From the NCBI GenBank assembly GCA_903854075.1, contig CAINVI010000216.1, positions 1-14,953 on the forward strand: a stretch of DNA of 14,953 nucleotides. The letters are read 5' to 3'. Below the pieces are notes generated by a model, which was not told the DNA's origin, did not search any database, and saw only the letters and a program-made list of their open reading frames with translations. This DNA is from Candidatus Pollutiaquabacter sp. GTDB lineage: Bacteria; Bacteroidota; Bacteroidia; AKYH767-A; 2013-40CM-41-45. The translations under genes were made by a program, and so were the position numbers. The stretch's first letter is position 1; each line of letters begins with the position of its first letter. This document shows, piece by piece, positions 7,226-14,303 of the stretch.

Positions 7226-8463
7226 GGCTATTTTCTATTTTCATGCTGTTGTGCTGCTCATTACACAGTCTTGCACAGACCTCCGGAATACGGAATGAAT
7301 TCCATCTAGCAGCTGACGCTGAACACCAACTGACATTTTCCGGTGAATACTACTTTGCATCAACAGCTTTGACCAACCGTATTGCCGGCGATTACTTCCT
7401 GCACCGTTTCATCACCAATGAAACCAAAAACACTGTAAGCTCATCGTTGCAGTCCACTAACCGTTATTTCGCAGGATTCAACGGCACGTTTGAATACCTC
7501 TATCGTCCTGACTCTTGCCGGTTGAACTACATTTTCACGTTGCAACATCATTATTTTACCGACAGTCAATTCAGTGACGATCTTTTTGAGCTTTACTTCA
7601 GAGGCAACAAAGGATTTTCTGGAGCTACGGCAACTCTGGACGCGTCCAATTTTCGGTCGCTGCTGTATTATCAGGCAGGATTTGGTGTCTCCGGATCCAG
7701 TCTTTCGGGTCAAACCAATTGGTACGCCATCGGCTCGCTGTTGCTCGGTCATGATGTACTGGATATCCAAACCGACAAAACAAGACTTTATACATCACCT
7801 GACGGCGAGTTCATTGACGCAGACCTCGATTTGATGTTCCGTCAAAGTGATTCCACCGCCAACAATCCGGGTGCAGTGAACGGCACAGGTTTCGGGATGA
7901 CTGCAGGATTTGCCACACACATTGGATGGAAAACTGCTCTGCATGTTGGCGTAAGAAATTTAGGATTCATCCACTTTTTTGACCGATCATCCGTGGTACG
8001 TTCCGACACATCGTTACGGTTTGAAGGCATCGAAGTTTCCGATCTCTTTAATTTTGGCGATTCGGTAAGCTCTACTGTAATCAACGATTCTGCCATTGTG
8101 CAACAATTCCTCTCTGACCGCAGAAAGGAAGGCTTTACCATTTACACCCCCGGACAAATCGACCTTTGGCTCGAACGACCCACCGGTTTTCATCAATCTA
8201 CAGTAGCCATTGGTATGCGACAACTGATTTCGGCCAATGCACGTCCGATTAGCTGGTGTCAATTAAGCTATCCTGTCGGAGCACATACATTTCGTCTCCA
8301 TGGTCAATACGGCGGTTACACTGAATTCACGGCCGGTATAGGCTATGAATACGAACGAGCCGGCTGGAAAATGGCACTCTCCTCCGATTATTTAAGCGCC
8401 TGGCTGAATTCAACAAAAGGACGTTCACAAGGAGCTTTCGTATCTTTGTCTAAATCATTCTAA
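7222..8463 (+). CDS. Outer-membrane beta-barrel protein, DUF5723-like
   Basis: A 413-residue exported protein. The signal peptide MRLFSIFMLLCCSLHSLAQ is probably cut after Ala18, before Gln19. The mature sequence has many short amphipathic strands with aromatic residues and ends in ...AFVSLSKSF, with a terminal Phe as in outer-membrane barrels. The C-terminal half (VGVRNLGFIHFF, then a loop with VSDLFNFGDS and IYTPGQIDLWLERP) resembles the Bacteroidota DUF5723 family as I remember it; I could not run a search. No enzyme motif is seen. Its ATG overlaps the stop of the upstream lipoprotein (ATGA at 7222-7225), a strong sign that the two are made together and may form an outer-membrane complex. 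kdsA follows after 5 bases. Barrel nature is well supported; the family name is tentative and the function unknown. Confidence 0.78.
   Translation: MRLFSIFMLLCCSLHSLAQTSGIRNEFHLAADAEHQLTFSGEYYFASTALTNRIAGDYFLHRFITNETKNTVSSSLQSTNRYFAGFNGTFEYLYRPDSCRLNYIFTLQHHYFTDSQFSDDLFELYFRGNKGFSGATATLDASNFRSLLYYQAGFGVSGSSLSGQTNWYAIGSLLLGHDVLDIQTDKTRLYTSPDGEFIDADLDLMFRQSDSTANNPGAVNGTGFGMTAGFATHIGWKTALHVGVRNLGFIHFFDRSSVVRSDTSLRFEGIEVSDLFNFGDSVSSTVINDSAIVQQFLSDRRKEGFTIYTPGQIDLWLERPTGFHQSTVAIGMRQLISANARPISWCQLSYPVGAHTFRLHGQYGGYTEFTAGIGYEYERAGWKMALSSDYLSAWLNSTKGRSQGAFVSLSKSF
8441..8448 (+). promoter_or_regulatory. Candidate internal -7 box before kdsA
   Basis: TATCTTTG matches TAnnTTTG and ends 20 bases before the kdsA ATG. 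It lies inside the last codons of the upstream barrel gene, and no -33 TTTG is present at the expected spacing. It could let kdsA, an essential-type gene, be transcribed apart from the lipoprotein/barrel pair. The match may be chance, since the bases also encode ordinary residues. Confidence 0.33.
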
Positions 8464-8468
8464 TCTAC

Positions 8469-9281
8469 ATGATTCAACAACTTCCCTTTATCCGATTTAC
8501 TGAGTCCGGTAACTTCTTTTTACTGTCAGGTCCATGTGCTGTTGAAAGCGAAGATATGACCTATCGGATTGCCGAAAGGATCAAAACGATTACGGACAAT
8601 TTGCAAATCCCCTTCGTGTTCAAAGCCAGTTACCGGAAGGCCAATCGCACCCGTAACGACTCGTTTACGGGAATTGGCGATTCTCCTGCGCTGAAAATCC
8701 TGGAAGGCGTGCGGAAACGCTTTGAAGTACCGGTAGTTACAGATATCCACGAATCTCACGAAGCAGCAGAAGCCGCTGCTTATGTCGATATGTTGCAAAT
8801 ACCAGCCTTCTTGTGTAGACAGACACAACTCCTGACCGCCGCTGGGAATACCGGTAAGTTTGTAAATGTTAAAAAAGGTCAATTCCTTTCGGCAGAAGCG
8901 ATGAAGTTTGCGGTAGATAAAGTGCGCAGCACCGGAAATGATAAAGTAATGCTGACTGAACGAGGTACAATGTTTGGTTACCAGGATCTAATCGTTGACT
9001 ATCGTTCCATCCCGGCGATGGCAAAAAATAATGTGCCGGTGATTATGGACATTACCCATTCGCTTCAACAACCCAATCAATCAAGTGGTGTTACCGGCGG
9101 TCGTCCGGATCTGATAGAACTGATTGCTAAGGCGGCAATTGCTACCGGTGCCGATGGATTGTTCGTAGAAACACACCCTGATCCGGCCAATGCCAAATCG
9201 GATGGCGCCAACATGCTTCACCTTGATCACCTCGAGGAAATGCTGAAGCGACTAATTCGCATTCGGGAAGCGGTTCGTTAA
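8469..9281 (+). CDS. kdsA: 3-deoxy-8-phosphooctulonate synthase (Kdo-8-P synthase)
   Basis: A 270-residue cytosolic TIM-barrel enzyme that joins phosphoenolpyruvate and arabinose 5-phosphate to make Kdo 8-phosphate, the precursor of the Kdo sugar of the LPS inner core. Family motifs are complete: SGPCAVES (20-27), FKASYRKANR (51-60), TDIHES (91-96), QIPAFLCRQTQLL (110-122), NVKKGQFL (133-140), LTERGTMFGY (162-171), DITHSLQQP (194-202) and VETHPDP (233-239). Cys23, His197, Glu234 and Asp245 line up with the metal ligands of the metal-dependent class (Aquifex-type Cys11, His185, Glu222, Asp233, with the same 37 and 11 spacings between the last three). The metal-independent E. coli enzyme has Asn in place of this Cys. 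The start ATG 8469 lies 5 bases after the barrel gene, and the T9SS cargo gene follows after 7 bases. kdsB, kdsC and kdsD are not in the window. Confidence 0.97.
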   Translation: MIQQLPFIRFTESGNFFLLSGPCAVESEDMTYRIAERIKTITDNLQIPFVFKASYRKANRTRNDSFTGIGDSPALKILEGVRKRFEVPVVTDIHESHEAAEAAAYVDMLQIPAFLCRQTQLLTAAGNTGKFVNVKKGQFLSAEAMKFAVDKVRSTGNDKVMLTERGTMFGYQDLIVDYRSIPAMAKNNVPVIMDITHSLQQPNQSSGVTGGRPDLIELIAKAAIATGADGLFVETHPDPANAKSDGANMLHLDHLEEMLKRLIRIREAVR

Positions 9282-9288
9282 ACCACCT

Positions 9289-10725
9289 ATGAAAACTCAA
9301 CTTCTCCTCGCCATATGCTGCATTAGCCTTGCCGCATCCTCTCAAAATTTCAGGAGGACTTATGGTTGGGGCGCCTATAATACAGCCCCGGCATTTACGC
9401 AGTCGCCTGCGGGAGGATTTGCTTTGTTGGGATCCTTCTCGTCGCCGACCAGTTATCAAACTGATTTTGTGCTTATGCGAACAGATACTGCCGGAGTATT
9501 CCAGTGGGCCAAAGCATACGGAGGATCGGGAGTGGATGAAGCACGCGATCTACTGCAGCTTCCCGACAGCGGATGGCTATTGGTCGGCTTTACCAATAGC
9601 TTCTCTCCTAACAATGATTATAACGGTTATGTTATTCGACTTACGGCAAATGGAGATACCGTTTGGACTCGCCAGATTGGGTCTTCTTCGTGGGACTTCC
9701 TTTATGATGTGGAATGGGCACCGAATGGAAATTTTTTACTGAGCGGGGCAACCAATAATTCCCCGAATGGAAAAACAGCCGGCTGGCTGGTGGAAGTGTC
9801 CCCTGCAGGCACTATCATACACCAATACTTTTACGAGAATAGCGGAAACGTTTTTTTTCAACGCTCGGACATCGCCTCCAACGGAGACATCTTCTCAGCA
9901 GGATATACAGAAGATCCAATTTCCTTAACAAAAAAAGGATTAGTGGTAAAGTTTGACGCGCTGACTCAAGATACCGCATGGAGTTTTTCTTTTACTTCTA
10001 CTGACGAGGATGTCCTGAATGACATAAAACTACTTCCCAACGGCAACATAGCGATCTGCGGTGTGCGGCAGTTGAACAGCACAACAAACAACGACAATCT
10101 TGTTGCCGTACTCCTTGCCAACGGAACATTATCCTGGCAAGAATCTGTCAATTTACCCGGTGCTTCTTCCTACCAGAAGATACTACTGCTGGGCGACACA
10201 CTACTTGCCGGCGGTTTTACCAGTGACTTTGGCGAAGGCGGAAAAGATATGGTCGTGAATTGGTTTAGCGCCGGCGGAACATTCATCAAAGGAAACACAT
10301 TGGGATACACGCAGGATGAGATATTATTTGACCTGGAATTGACTTCGGACCGACAACTCTTGCTTGGCGGAACTACCACGTCATACGGTCCCGGATTACA
10401 ATCCATGTTATTTGTTAGAACTGATACCGCATTTTCGCTTGGGACTAACCTGGTGATTGGTCTAGAGGAAAACAACGACCGTGAAAAAATATTTTCTGTT
10501 TATCCCAATCCGGCACAAGACAGAATAACAATCCAACATCTGCCCAAGAATAAAAAAGTAGACTACTCAATTTTCAATACAGCAGGAAAAAGAGTTTACT
10601 TCGGGTCCATTGAAAGCGAAGATTTTATGCTGCCTGTAGGAGAACTACCTAATGGTTTATACTTTTTACAATTTTACCTGGAAGGTAACATCGTTTCCCC
10701 AACACGTATTATCGTACAACGATAA
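9289..10725 (+). CDS. T9SS-secreted protein with seven propeller-like repeats and type A sorting domain
   Basis: A 478-residue extracellular protein. It has a Sec signal peptide (MKTQLLLAICCISLAASSQ, about 18 residues), a repeat region (21-391) and a C-terminal T9SS type A sorting domain (402-478). The sorting domain has the usual YPNPAQDRITI opening, the central IFNTAGKRVY strand and LPNGLYFLQF near the end. The repeat region holds seven units of 50-53 residues, each with a Gly-aliphatic-Gly landmark starting at 42, 94, 147, 199, 252, 302 and 355 (for example GGFALLGSF, SGWLLVGFT, GNFLLSGAT). Each is flanked by an Asp/Asn-rich turn and a strand of the YVIRLTANGDTVW kind. Seven such units suggest a closed seven-bladed beta-propeller. 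No catalytic residues are evident. The sorting domain should direct it through the outer membrane to the surface, with possible anchoring to LPS. It is the last gene of the plus-strand run. Family-level role is unknown; adhesion or binding is only a guess. Confidence 0.88.
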   Translation: MKTQLLLAICCISLAASSQNFRRTYGWGAYNTAPAFTQSPAGGFALLGSFSSPTSYQTDFVLMRTDTAGVFQWAKAYGGSGVDEARDLLQLPDSGWLLVGFTNSFSPNNDYNGYVIRLTANGDTVWTRQIGSSSWDFLYDVEWAPNGNFLLSGATNNSPNGKTAGWLVEVSPAGTIIHQYFYENSGNVFFQRSDIASNGDIFSAGYTEDPISLTKKGLVVKFDALTQDTAWSFSFTSTDEDVLNDIKLLPNGNIAICGVRQLNSTTNNDNLVAVLLANGTLSWQESVNLPGASSYQKILLLGDTLLAGGFTSDFGEGGKDMVVNWFSAGGTFIKGNTLGYTQDEILFDLELTSDRQLLLGGTTTSYGPGLQSMLFVRTDTAFSLGTNLVIGLEENNDREKIFSVYPNPAQDRITIQHLPKNKKVDYSIFNTAGKRVYFGSIESEDFMLPVGELPNGLYFLQFYLEGNIVSPTRIIVQR

Positions 10726-10726
10726 T
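10708..10726 (+). terminator. Candidate weak terminator hairpin at the end of the rarA-kdsA-T9SS run
   Basis: ATTATCG (10708-10714) and CGATAAT (10720-10726) form a perfect 7-bp stem around a TACAA loop, followed by TTTCT. The stem includes the stop codon of the T9SS cargo gene. It is AT-rich and the T-run is short and interrupted, so termination would be weak. It lies between two convergent genes whose stops are 3 bases apart, where a terminator would be expected. Confidence 0.35.
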
Positions 10727-10728
10727 TT

Positions 10729-12693
10729 CTAATTCACCGAAATGATTTTGAATTCCGTCCTGCGATTTTGCGCACGACCTTGTTCAGTGGAATTATCGGC
10801 CATTGGAATCGTATCGCCATAACCCTTAGAAGTCAGACGTGCTGCTGCAATTCCGTTTGAAACGAGGTAATCCAAAACAGCTCTCGCGCGTTTTTCGGAC
10901 AATTGTTGATTATAGACCTTTCCTCCGATATTATCCGTATGACCACCAATCTCTACATTCAATTTCGGGTTCTTGGTTAAAAAAGTAGCCATCTTGTTCA
11001 GCTCGACTTTTGACTCTTCTTTGAGATCATATTTATTGAACTCGAAAAATATATTCTTCAGAACGACCGTCTCACCCACTTTGATAGGCTTCAACGGAAC
11101 ATCCCGTAACACAGGATCAGAAGAGGATTTAGGATCTTTTAACTCGAAATTTTCTGAATAAAACAAATATCCGTCCTTGGAAACATTGAGTGCATAGCGT
11201 TTCCCGGTAGGAAGACAAACAATAAATTCACCGTTACCTGAATTGGATGTAGAGTTGACAACTACTTTCTTTGTTTCCAGATCAATGAGTTCAAATCCGG
11301 CTGACAACGGCTTTTTCGACTCGGCATCAAAAACCTTCCCTTTGAAATAAGTAACAATCCGAGGACGAAGCGTTTCATCCAGTTCAAATTGATAAAGATC
11401 CAGTCCACCGCGACCACCGTTGCGATCAGAAGCAAAATATCCGGTGGTTCCATCCGGACTCACCAGCAAAGAGTTCTCATCGTTGTGTGTATTGATCGGA
11501 TAACCAAGGTTGACAGGAACTCCCCAGTCACCGGTAGGTGTACGTCGGCTGATAAAAATATCCTGTCCTCCCATTCCAGGATGACCGTCCGAAGAAAAAT
11601 ACAAAGTCTGATCATCAGGGTGTACAAATACGGAAAGCTCATCAAACGGCGTATTGATAGTTGCACTCAGCGGCTGCGGTACTGACCAGTTAGAGAAATC
11701 GTCGATCCGCGTCACGTATATATCGCGTTGCTTTTTACCGTCTGATCCTTTGATAGCACGCACAAAATAAAGCGTACGACCGTCCGAAGAAAAAGAAGGT
11801 TGACTTTCCCAAGCGCCACTATTCACCGGTTCTTCCAGGTTTCTCGGGCCATTAAACTTATCGCCTACTTTTTTAGCAATGAATAAATCACAACTTCCTT
11901 TGGTTGGCCGGGCATCATTTTCCGAATACAATTCTTCGCATGACGTGAAAAATAGATACTGTCCGTCGGCTGACAAGGTAGGCGCTCCTTCATTGCCGGA
12001 AGTGTTTATTTCAGTAACCGGTAGCGCCGGCTGCCATTCTTTATTTACTTTTTTACTGATGTAGAAATCCTCCTGATCAGTGGTGCGTTGACCGACACCT
12101 CCGGATTTTATTCGGCGAGTAAACAAAAACGTGGTTCCGTCGGCCGTAATAGCCGGGAAATATTCATGATGACTCGAATTAATGGATTCTCCCATGTTTA
12201 CCGGATCGAATTTCACGGGATTTTTGATGGAGAGTTGCGCAAATCGACAACTTGCCATGATGCGACTGGCAATGGATTTAAAATTTTCAGAGGCCTTCGG
12301 ATTCAAGGTGAATTTCTCCAGATGGACATACGAAGAATCATATTGCTGCACCAGAAACTCCAGCTTCCCCAGTAAATAATACGTATTCGTAGAAAAATCA
12401 GGATTTATACGTACCACTTGTTTATAAGCATCAATGGCTTTCTGCGGCTGCAGTGCGTCTGTATAGATATTGGCTTGTAGCAGATAAGGCTCAATAAAAT
12501 TTGGATCTGCTTGCAGTGCCTCATTGATGGCTTCCAGGGCCTTATCGTCCTGTCGTGCGTTATAGTTACTTAGCGCCGATTCAAAAAATCGTATAGCACG
12601 AGCGTCCTGCGTACTATACTTTTTCTGCGCGTGAGCAACATTTACTGACAGCGAACAAATCAGTAGTAAACCGTAGTATAAAAACGTGCGCAT
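10729..12693 (-). CDS. OmpA family protein with TPR, PD40 and regulatory-like domains (PorE-like layout)
   Basis: A 654-residue periplasmic or outer-membrane protein. ATG at 12691-12693 is chosen: it gives a clean signal peptide (MRTFLYYGLLLICSLSVNVAHA), and an upstream TTG lies inside a predicted promoter box. Domain order: TPR helices (about 30-140); five PD40/WD40-like blades with motifs such as FPAITADG, PTLSADGQYLFF, PSFSSDGRTLYF, DDQTLYFSSDG and LVSPDGTTGYFASDRNG (about 178-426); a carboxypeptidase-regulatory-like domain (about 449-532); and an OmpA peptidoglycan-binding domain (about 546-654). In the last, Asp587 (HTDNIG) and Arg602 (SEKRARAV) match the diaminopimelate-contacting pair. 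This layout is that of PorE, a T9SS component that ties the machine to peptidoglycan, but many Bacteroidota paralogues share it. PorE is a lipoprotein, whereas no lipobox is seen here. It converges on a T9SS cargo gene. Family is certain; a T9SS role is possible only. Confidence 0.92.
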   Translation of the reverse strand: MRTFLYYGLLLICSLSVNVAHAQKKYSTQDARAIRFFESALSNYNARQDDKALEAINEALQADPNFIEPYLLQANIYTDALQPQKAIDAYKQVVRINPDFSTNTYYLLGKLEFLVQQYDSSYVHLEKFTLNPKASENFKSIASRIMASCRFAQLSIKNPVKFDPVNMGESINSSHHEYFPAITADGTTFLFTRRIKSGGVGQRTTDQEDFYISKKVNKEWQPALPVTEINTSGNEGAPTLSADGQYLFFTSCEELYSENDARPTKGSCDLFIAKKVGDKFNGPRNLEEPVNSGAWESQPSFSSDGRTLYFVRAIKGSDGKKQRDIYVTRIDDFSNWSVPQPLSATINTPFDELSVFVHPDDQTLYFSSDGHPGMGGQDIFISRRTPTGDWGVPVNLGYPINTHNDENSLLVSPDGTTGYFASDRNGGRGGLDLYQFELDETLRPRIVTYFKGKVFDAESKKPLSAGFELIDLETKKVVVNSTSNSGNGEFIVCLPTGKRYALNVSKDGYLFYSENFELKDPKSSSDPVLRDVPLKPIKVGETVVLKNIFFEFNKYDLKEESKVELNKMATFLTKNPKLNVEIGGHTDNIGGKVYNQQLSEKRARAVLDYLVSNGIAAARLTSKGYGDTIPMADNSTEQGRAQNRRTEFKIISVN

Positions 12694-12720
12694 AAGACTG
12701 TCGATATGGGTATACAGTAT

Positions 12721-12728
12721 CAAATATA
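12721..12728 (-). promoter_or_regulatory. Predicted -7 box of the OmpA family gene
   Basis: On the minus strand the bases read TATATTTG, a full match to TAnnTTTG. It ends 27 bases before the ATG at 12693, implying a leader of about 20 bases. A partial -33 element (TTTC, 12746-12749) lies upstream at a slightly short spacing of 17 bases. The 88-base gap after queE is the only room for such a promoter. Confidence 0.5.
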
Positions 12729-12781
12729 AGGCCAGAAAAAAAGCGGAAACGACACGAAAAGGATACTTTCGAACAAACCGG

Positions 12782-13387
12782 TCAGGGGATGTTCATGATT
12801 TTATGCGTCTGTAAAGAAATTGTCCAATCGGGATGCAATTTTACATACTCAATGATCGGCGTAATCATTTTAGAAAACACGGAGTATTCCGGCTGAAGAA
12901 AGCGTCGGCAGGAAGAACGCACATCCGCTGACTGTTCCTCCGCCCATATAAAATCGTGATTATTGTACACAATCACTTTCAGCTCATCAGCTTTTTCGTA
13001 AGAGGCTTTCAGCGGCGCCTTGAACTTCTTCGGTGACAGGCAGATCCAATCCCACGAGCCGGAAATCGGATGAGCGCCTGAAGTCTCGAGATAACAAGCC
13101 ACACCAGCAACGTGCAGCGCATTGGTGAGTGGAAGGAGATCGTACATACACGGCTCACCGCCTGTAATTACTGCGCGGACTGCACCGGCGGCTTTAACGT
13201 ACTCCACCATGCGTTCCACGGAAACCTGTGGATGAAGGTCCGCTTCCCAAGACTCCTTCACATCACACCAAACACATCCAACATCACAACCACCCAAGCG
13301 AAGAAAGTATGCGGATTGTCCCGTATTTGCGCCCTCACCTTGTACGGTGTAAAAATGCTCCATCAATGGATAAGCAATGGACTGCAT
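12782..13387 (-). CDS. queE: 7-carboxy-7-deazaguanine synthase (radical SAM)
   Basis: A 201-residue radical S-adenosylmethionine enzyme that converts 6-carboxy-tetrahydropterin to 7-carboxy-7-deazaguanine, a step on the way to preQ0 and queuosine in tRNA. The 4Fe-4S cluster cysteines are Cys34, Cys38 and Cys41 in GGCDVGCVWCDVKESW, a standard CX3CX2C motif. QGEG at 16-19 and the SAM-contacting GGEP at 76-79 are present, with SPKKF further on. Length and the DVKESW segment are typical of Bacteroidota QueE. It starts at ATG 13387, 6 bases after folD, so it is very probably co-transcribed with folD and ffh. The partner genes queC, queD and queF are not in the window. Confidence 0.94.
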   Translation of the reverse strand: MQSIAYPLMEHFYTVQGEGANTGQSAYFLRLGGCDVGCVWCDVKESWEADLHPQVSVERMVEYVKAAGAVRAVITGGEPCMYDLLPLTNALHVAGVACYLETSGAHPISGSWDWICLSPKKFKAPLKASYEKADELKVIVYNNHDFIWAEEQSADVRSSCRRFLQPEYSVFSKMITPIIEYVKLHPDWTISLQTHKIMNIP

Positions 13388-13393
13388 GGCGGC

Positions 13394-14299
13394 TCAGAAC
13401 GAAAATTTAACCTCGCCTTTAGCGGCGCGTAAGGTATTCTTCAACAGTCCGACAATTGTCATCAACCCTACTCCGCCCGGAACGGGAGAAATATAGCTGC
13501 ACTTGGGAGCAACATTTTCAAAATCGACATCACCGGTGATTCGATAACCGGATTTAGTCGACGAATCTTCAATACGAATGATTCCAACATCAATGACAAC
13601 TGCTCCTTCTTTGACCATATCGGACGTGACAAACCGTGGCTTACCGATGGCTGCGATGAGTATATCGGCTGTTCGGGTAATAGCTGATAAGTCGGTTGAA
13701 CGGCTATGACACAACGTTACAGTAGCATTTCCAGGATCAGCATTACGCGACATTAAAATACTCATTGGCATGCCCACAATGTTGCTGCGTCCGATAACCA
13801 CACAGTGTTTACCTGCGGTTGTAATACCTTCATGTTCCAGCATCAGCATAATACCATACGGTGTAGCCGGCAAGTAACACGGAAGGTTTTGCACCATTCT
13901 TCCTTGATTCAACGGATGAAAACCATCGACGTCCTTCTCCGGAGAAATAGTTTCCGTAATGCGCTGCACACTGATATGTTTAGGCAACGGCAATTGGACC
14001 AGTAATCCGTCGATGGAAGAATCGTTATTGATGGAATTAATCTTGTCGAGTAATTCCGCTTCAGTAACGGTATCCGGAAAACGAAACAGGGAAGATTCAA
14101 AGCCAACTTCCTTACAATTCTTGATCTTGGAGGCTACGTAGGTTTCCGAAGCACCATTGGCACCGACCAGGATCGCAGAAAGGTGCGGCGCACGCTTTCC
14201 CGCGGCACGCAGTTGCTCCACTTCACGCGCAATATCTTGACGATAAGCGGCAGAAATCGCTTTGCCGTCGAGTAAGCGGAAAGTTGATGTTGTTTCCAT
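13394..14299 (-). CDS. folD: Bifunctional methylenetetrahydrofolate dehydrogenase / methenyltetrahydrofolate cyclohydrolase
   Basis: A 301-residue cytosolic enzyme of one-carbon metabolism. It oxidises 5,10-methylene-THF with NADP+ and hydrolyses the methenyl product to 10-formyl-THF, feeding purine and formyl-methionine synthesis. The substrate motif SETYVASKIKNCKEVG contains the catalytic Tyr54 and Lys58; Gln102 (VQLPLP) and Asp126 (KDVDGFHP) complete the active site. The nucleotide-binding GRSNIVG is at 170-176, and the C-terminal signature PVPGGVGLMTI is at 273-283. Length is slightly above the usual 280-300, with a short Lys/Phe-containing tail. It starts at ATG 14299, 4 bases after the stop of ffh, and is followed by queE after 6 bases, so the three appear to form one transcription unit. 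Confidence 0.97.
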   Translation of the reverse strand: METTSTFRLLDGKAISAAYRQDIAREVEQLRAAGKRAPHLSAILVGANGASETYVASKIKNCKEVGFESSLFRFPDTVTEAELLDKINSINNDSSIDGLLVQLPLPKHISVQRITETISPEKDVDGFHPLNQGRMVQNLPCYLPATPYGIMLMLEHEGITTAGKHCVVIGRSNIVGMPMSILMSRNADPGNATVTLCHSRSTDLSAITRTADILIAAIGKPRFVTSDMVKEGAVVIDVGIIRIEDSSTKSGYRITGDVDFENVAPKCSYISPVPGGVGLMTIVGLLKNTLRAAKGEVKFSF

Positions 14300-14303
14300 G
14301 ATG

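Noticed and set aside
9142..9459. 105-codon minus-strand frame across the kdsA/T9SS gene junction
   Set aside because: Arg/Gly-rich composition, no start context, and it overlaps two confident genes.
12756..12776. Imperfect hairpin (CGAAAG with CTTTTCG) after queE as a terminator
   Set aside because: The stem has a bulge and only about 6 pairs, and the T-run starts some 15 bases further on, so it does not fit an intrinsic terminator.
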